DNA of 8,117 bases. It comes from Campylobacteraceae bacterium. Its GTDB lineage: Bacteria; Campylobacterota; Campylobacteria; Campylobacterales; Sulfurovaceae. Location: positions 1-8,117 of the forward strand of contig JALUKJ010000319.1 in assembly GCA_027056615.1 (NCBI GenBank), given 5' to 3'. Both the position numbers and the translations under genes were made by a program. The notes under the pieces were generated by a model. It had not been told where the DNA came from and did not search any database. It was given only the letters and a program-made list of their open reading frames with translations. This document shows, one piece after another, positions 7,674-8,117 of this stretch; the stretch's first letter is position 1; the number at the start of each line of letters is the position of its first letter.

Positions 7674-8117
7674 TTAAAGTGAACCAACTCTTTTAAGATA
7701 TTTTAAAATATCATCTTGCATATTTGGAGATAAGGAGTGCTTTTTAGCTAAAGATTGAAAAAATTTATAATCTAACGTTGAATAAGTACTCTGTTCAATC
7801 TCATCTCTTAATGCTATCCAATTTTTTTTCCAAAGAGAGTTTGCCTCTTGGGTTTTCTCTAAATAGTTATATATTTCACCATCTATTGACTCATTACTTT
7901 TTTTATCAAAACTGTGATAGACATCTATAATATTTATAGACTTTGTATAAGTTTTAAAAAAGGTCATCTTCTCTTCAATATTATTTTTATCACTATTTTC
8001 AATAATTATAAATATCTTACTTTTACTATAGAGTTCTGATAATAACTCTAAAATAGGAGGATTTAAACAACACTCTGTCTCTTTTAAAATTAAAATAATA
8101 TATTTTAACTCTTGAGA
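7674..8117 (-). CDS. Unrecognised protein, C-terminal part only (cut by window edge)
   Basis: Reading upstream on the - strand from the TAA at 7674-7676, the frame stays open to the window edge, so at least 147 codons are visible and the true start lies beyond 8117. The internal ATG at 7965-7967 is probably not the start, since the frame continues well before it without a stop. The visible part begins with alternating hydrophobic strands (KYIILIL, then KIFIIIENSDKN, then INIIDVYHS) separated by helices, as in a Rossmann or P-loop GTPase-like half-domain. A charged helical C-terminal half (about 70 residues) follows, ending ILKYLKRVGSL. NSDK might be a degenerate form of the GTPase NKxD motif, but this is weak. 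The family is not recognised. It is strongly A/T rich and convergent with sppA, with six bases between the stops and no terminator visible. Confidence 0.6.
   Translation of the reverse strand, partial: SQELKYIILILKETECCLNPPILELLSELYSKSKIFIIIENSDKNNIEEKMTFFKTYTKSINIIDVYHSFDKKSNESIDGEIYNYLEKTQEANSLWKKNWIALRDEIEQSTYSTLDYKFFQSLAKKHSLSPNMQDDILKYLKRVGSL

Overview
The window looks like an A/T-rich chromosomal segment from a member of the Campylobacterota (epsilonproteobacteria), possibly a Sulfurovum- or Sulfurimonas-like sulfur oxidiser. This assignment is inferred from base composition, strong AAGGAG-type ribosome binding sites, a futalosine-route menaquinone gene (mqnD) and a short SppA. There is no rRNA or other marker to prove it.

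Layout. At 141-902 (+) is a small choline-kinase/APH-fold phosphotransferase. At 985-1071 is a TPP riboswitch, followed by a leader whose pairing suggests control of translation. It precedes a thiamine-biosynthesis cluster on the + strand: thiC (1147-3018), thiO (3228-4322), thiS (4681-4884) and thiG (4886-5680). ThiC makes the pyrimidine half of thiamine. ThiO (glycine oxidase, producing dehydroglycine with O2), ThiS (sulfur carrier) and ThiG (thiazole synthase) make the thiazole half. Absent here are thiF, thiD, thiE and thiL, and a sulfurtransferase for ThiS, so these must be elsewhere in the genome. Convergent to thiG is mqnD (5707-6570, -) of the futalosine menaquinone pathway. Divergent from mqnD is sppA (6720-7667, +), a membrane-anchored S49 signal peptide peptidase. 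Six bases past its stop ends an unrecognised gene on the - strand, open to the right window edge (7674-8117).

The most unusual content is a family of nested palindromic repeats in the two long intergenic gaps of the thi cluster. One 174-bp copy lies between thiC and thiO (3026-3199). A 318-bp head-to-tail double copy lies between thiO and thiS (4338-4655). The double copy reads as a 29-bp REP-like hairpin (13-bp arms, AGA loop) that carries two ~135-bp inverted-repeat cores, each bounded by the same 9-bp word CCGAGACGG. This is what insertion of a MITE-like core into a REP hairpin, with duplication of 9 bp and then amplification, would leave. The first and third cores are nearly identical, while the second differs mainly by changes toward A or T.

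Other points of note are a Cys-containing insert in ThiO, overlapping of the ThiS Gly-Gly codons with the thiG ribosome binding site, and a putative sugar/vitamin-type kinase beside the riboswitch that might salvage thiamine. No complete mobile element, CRISPR array, tRNA or rRNA was found.
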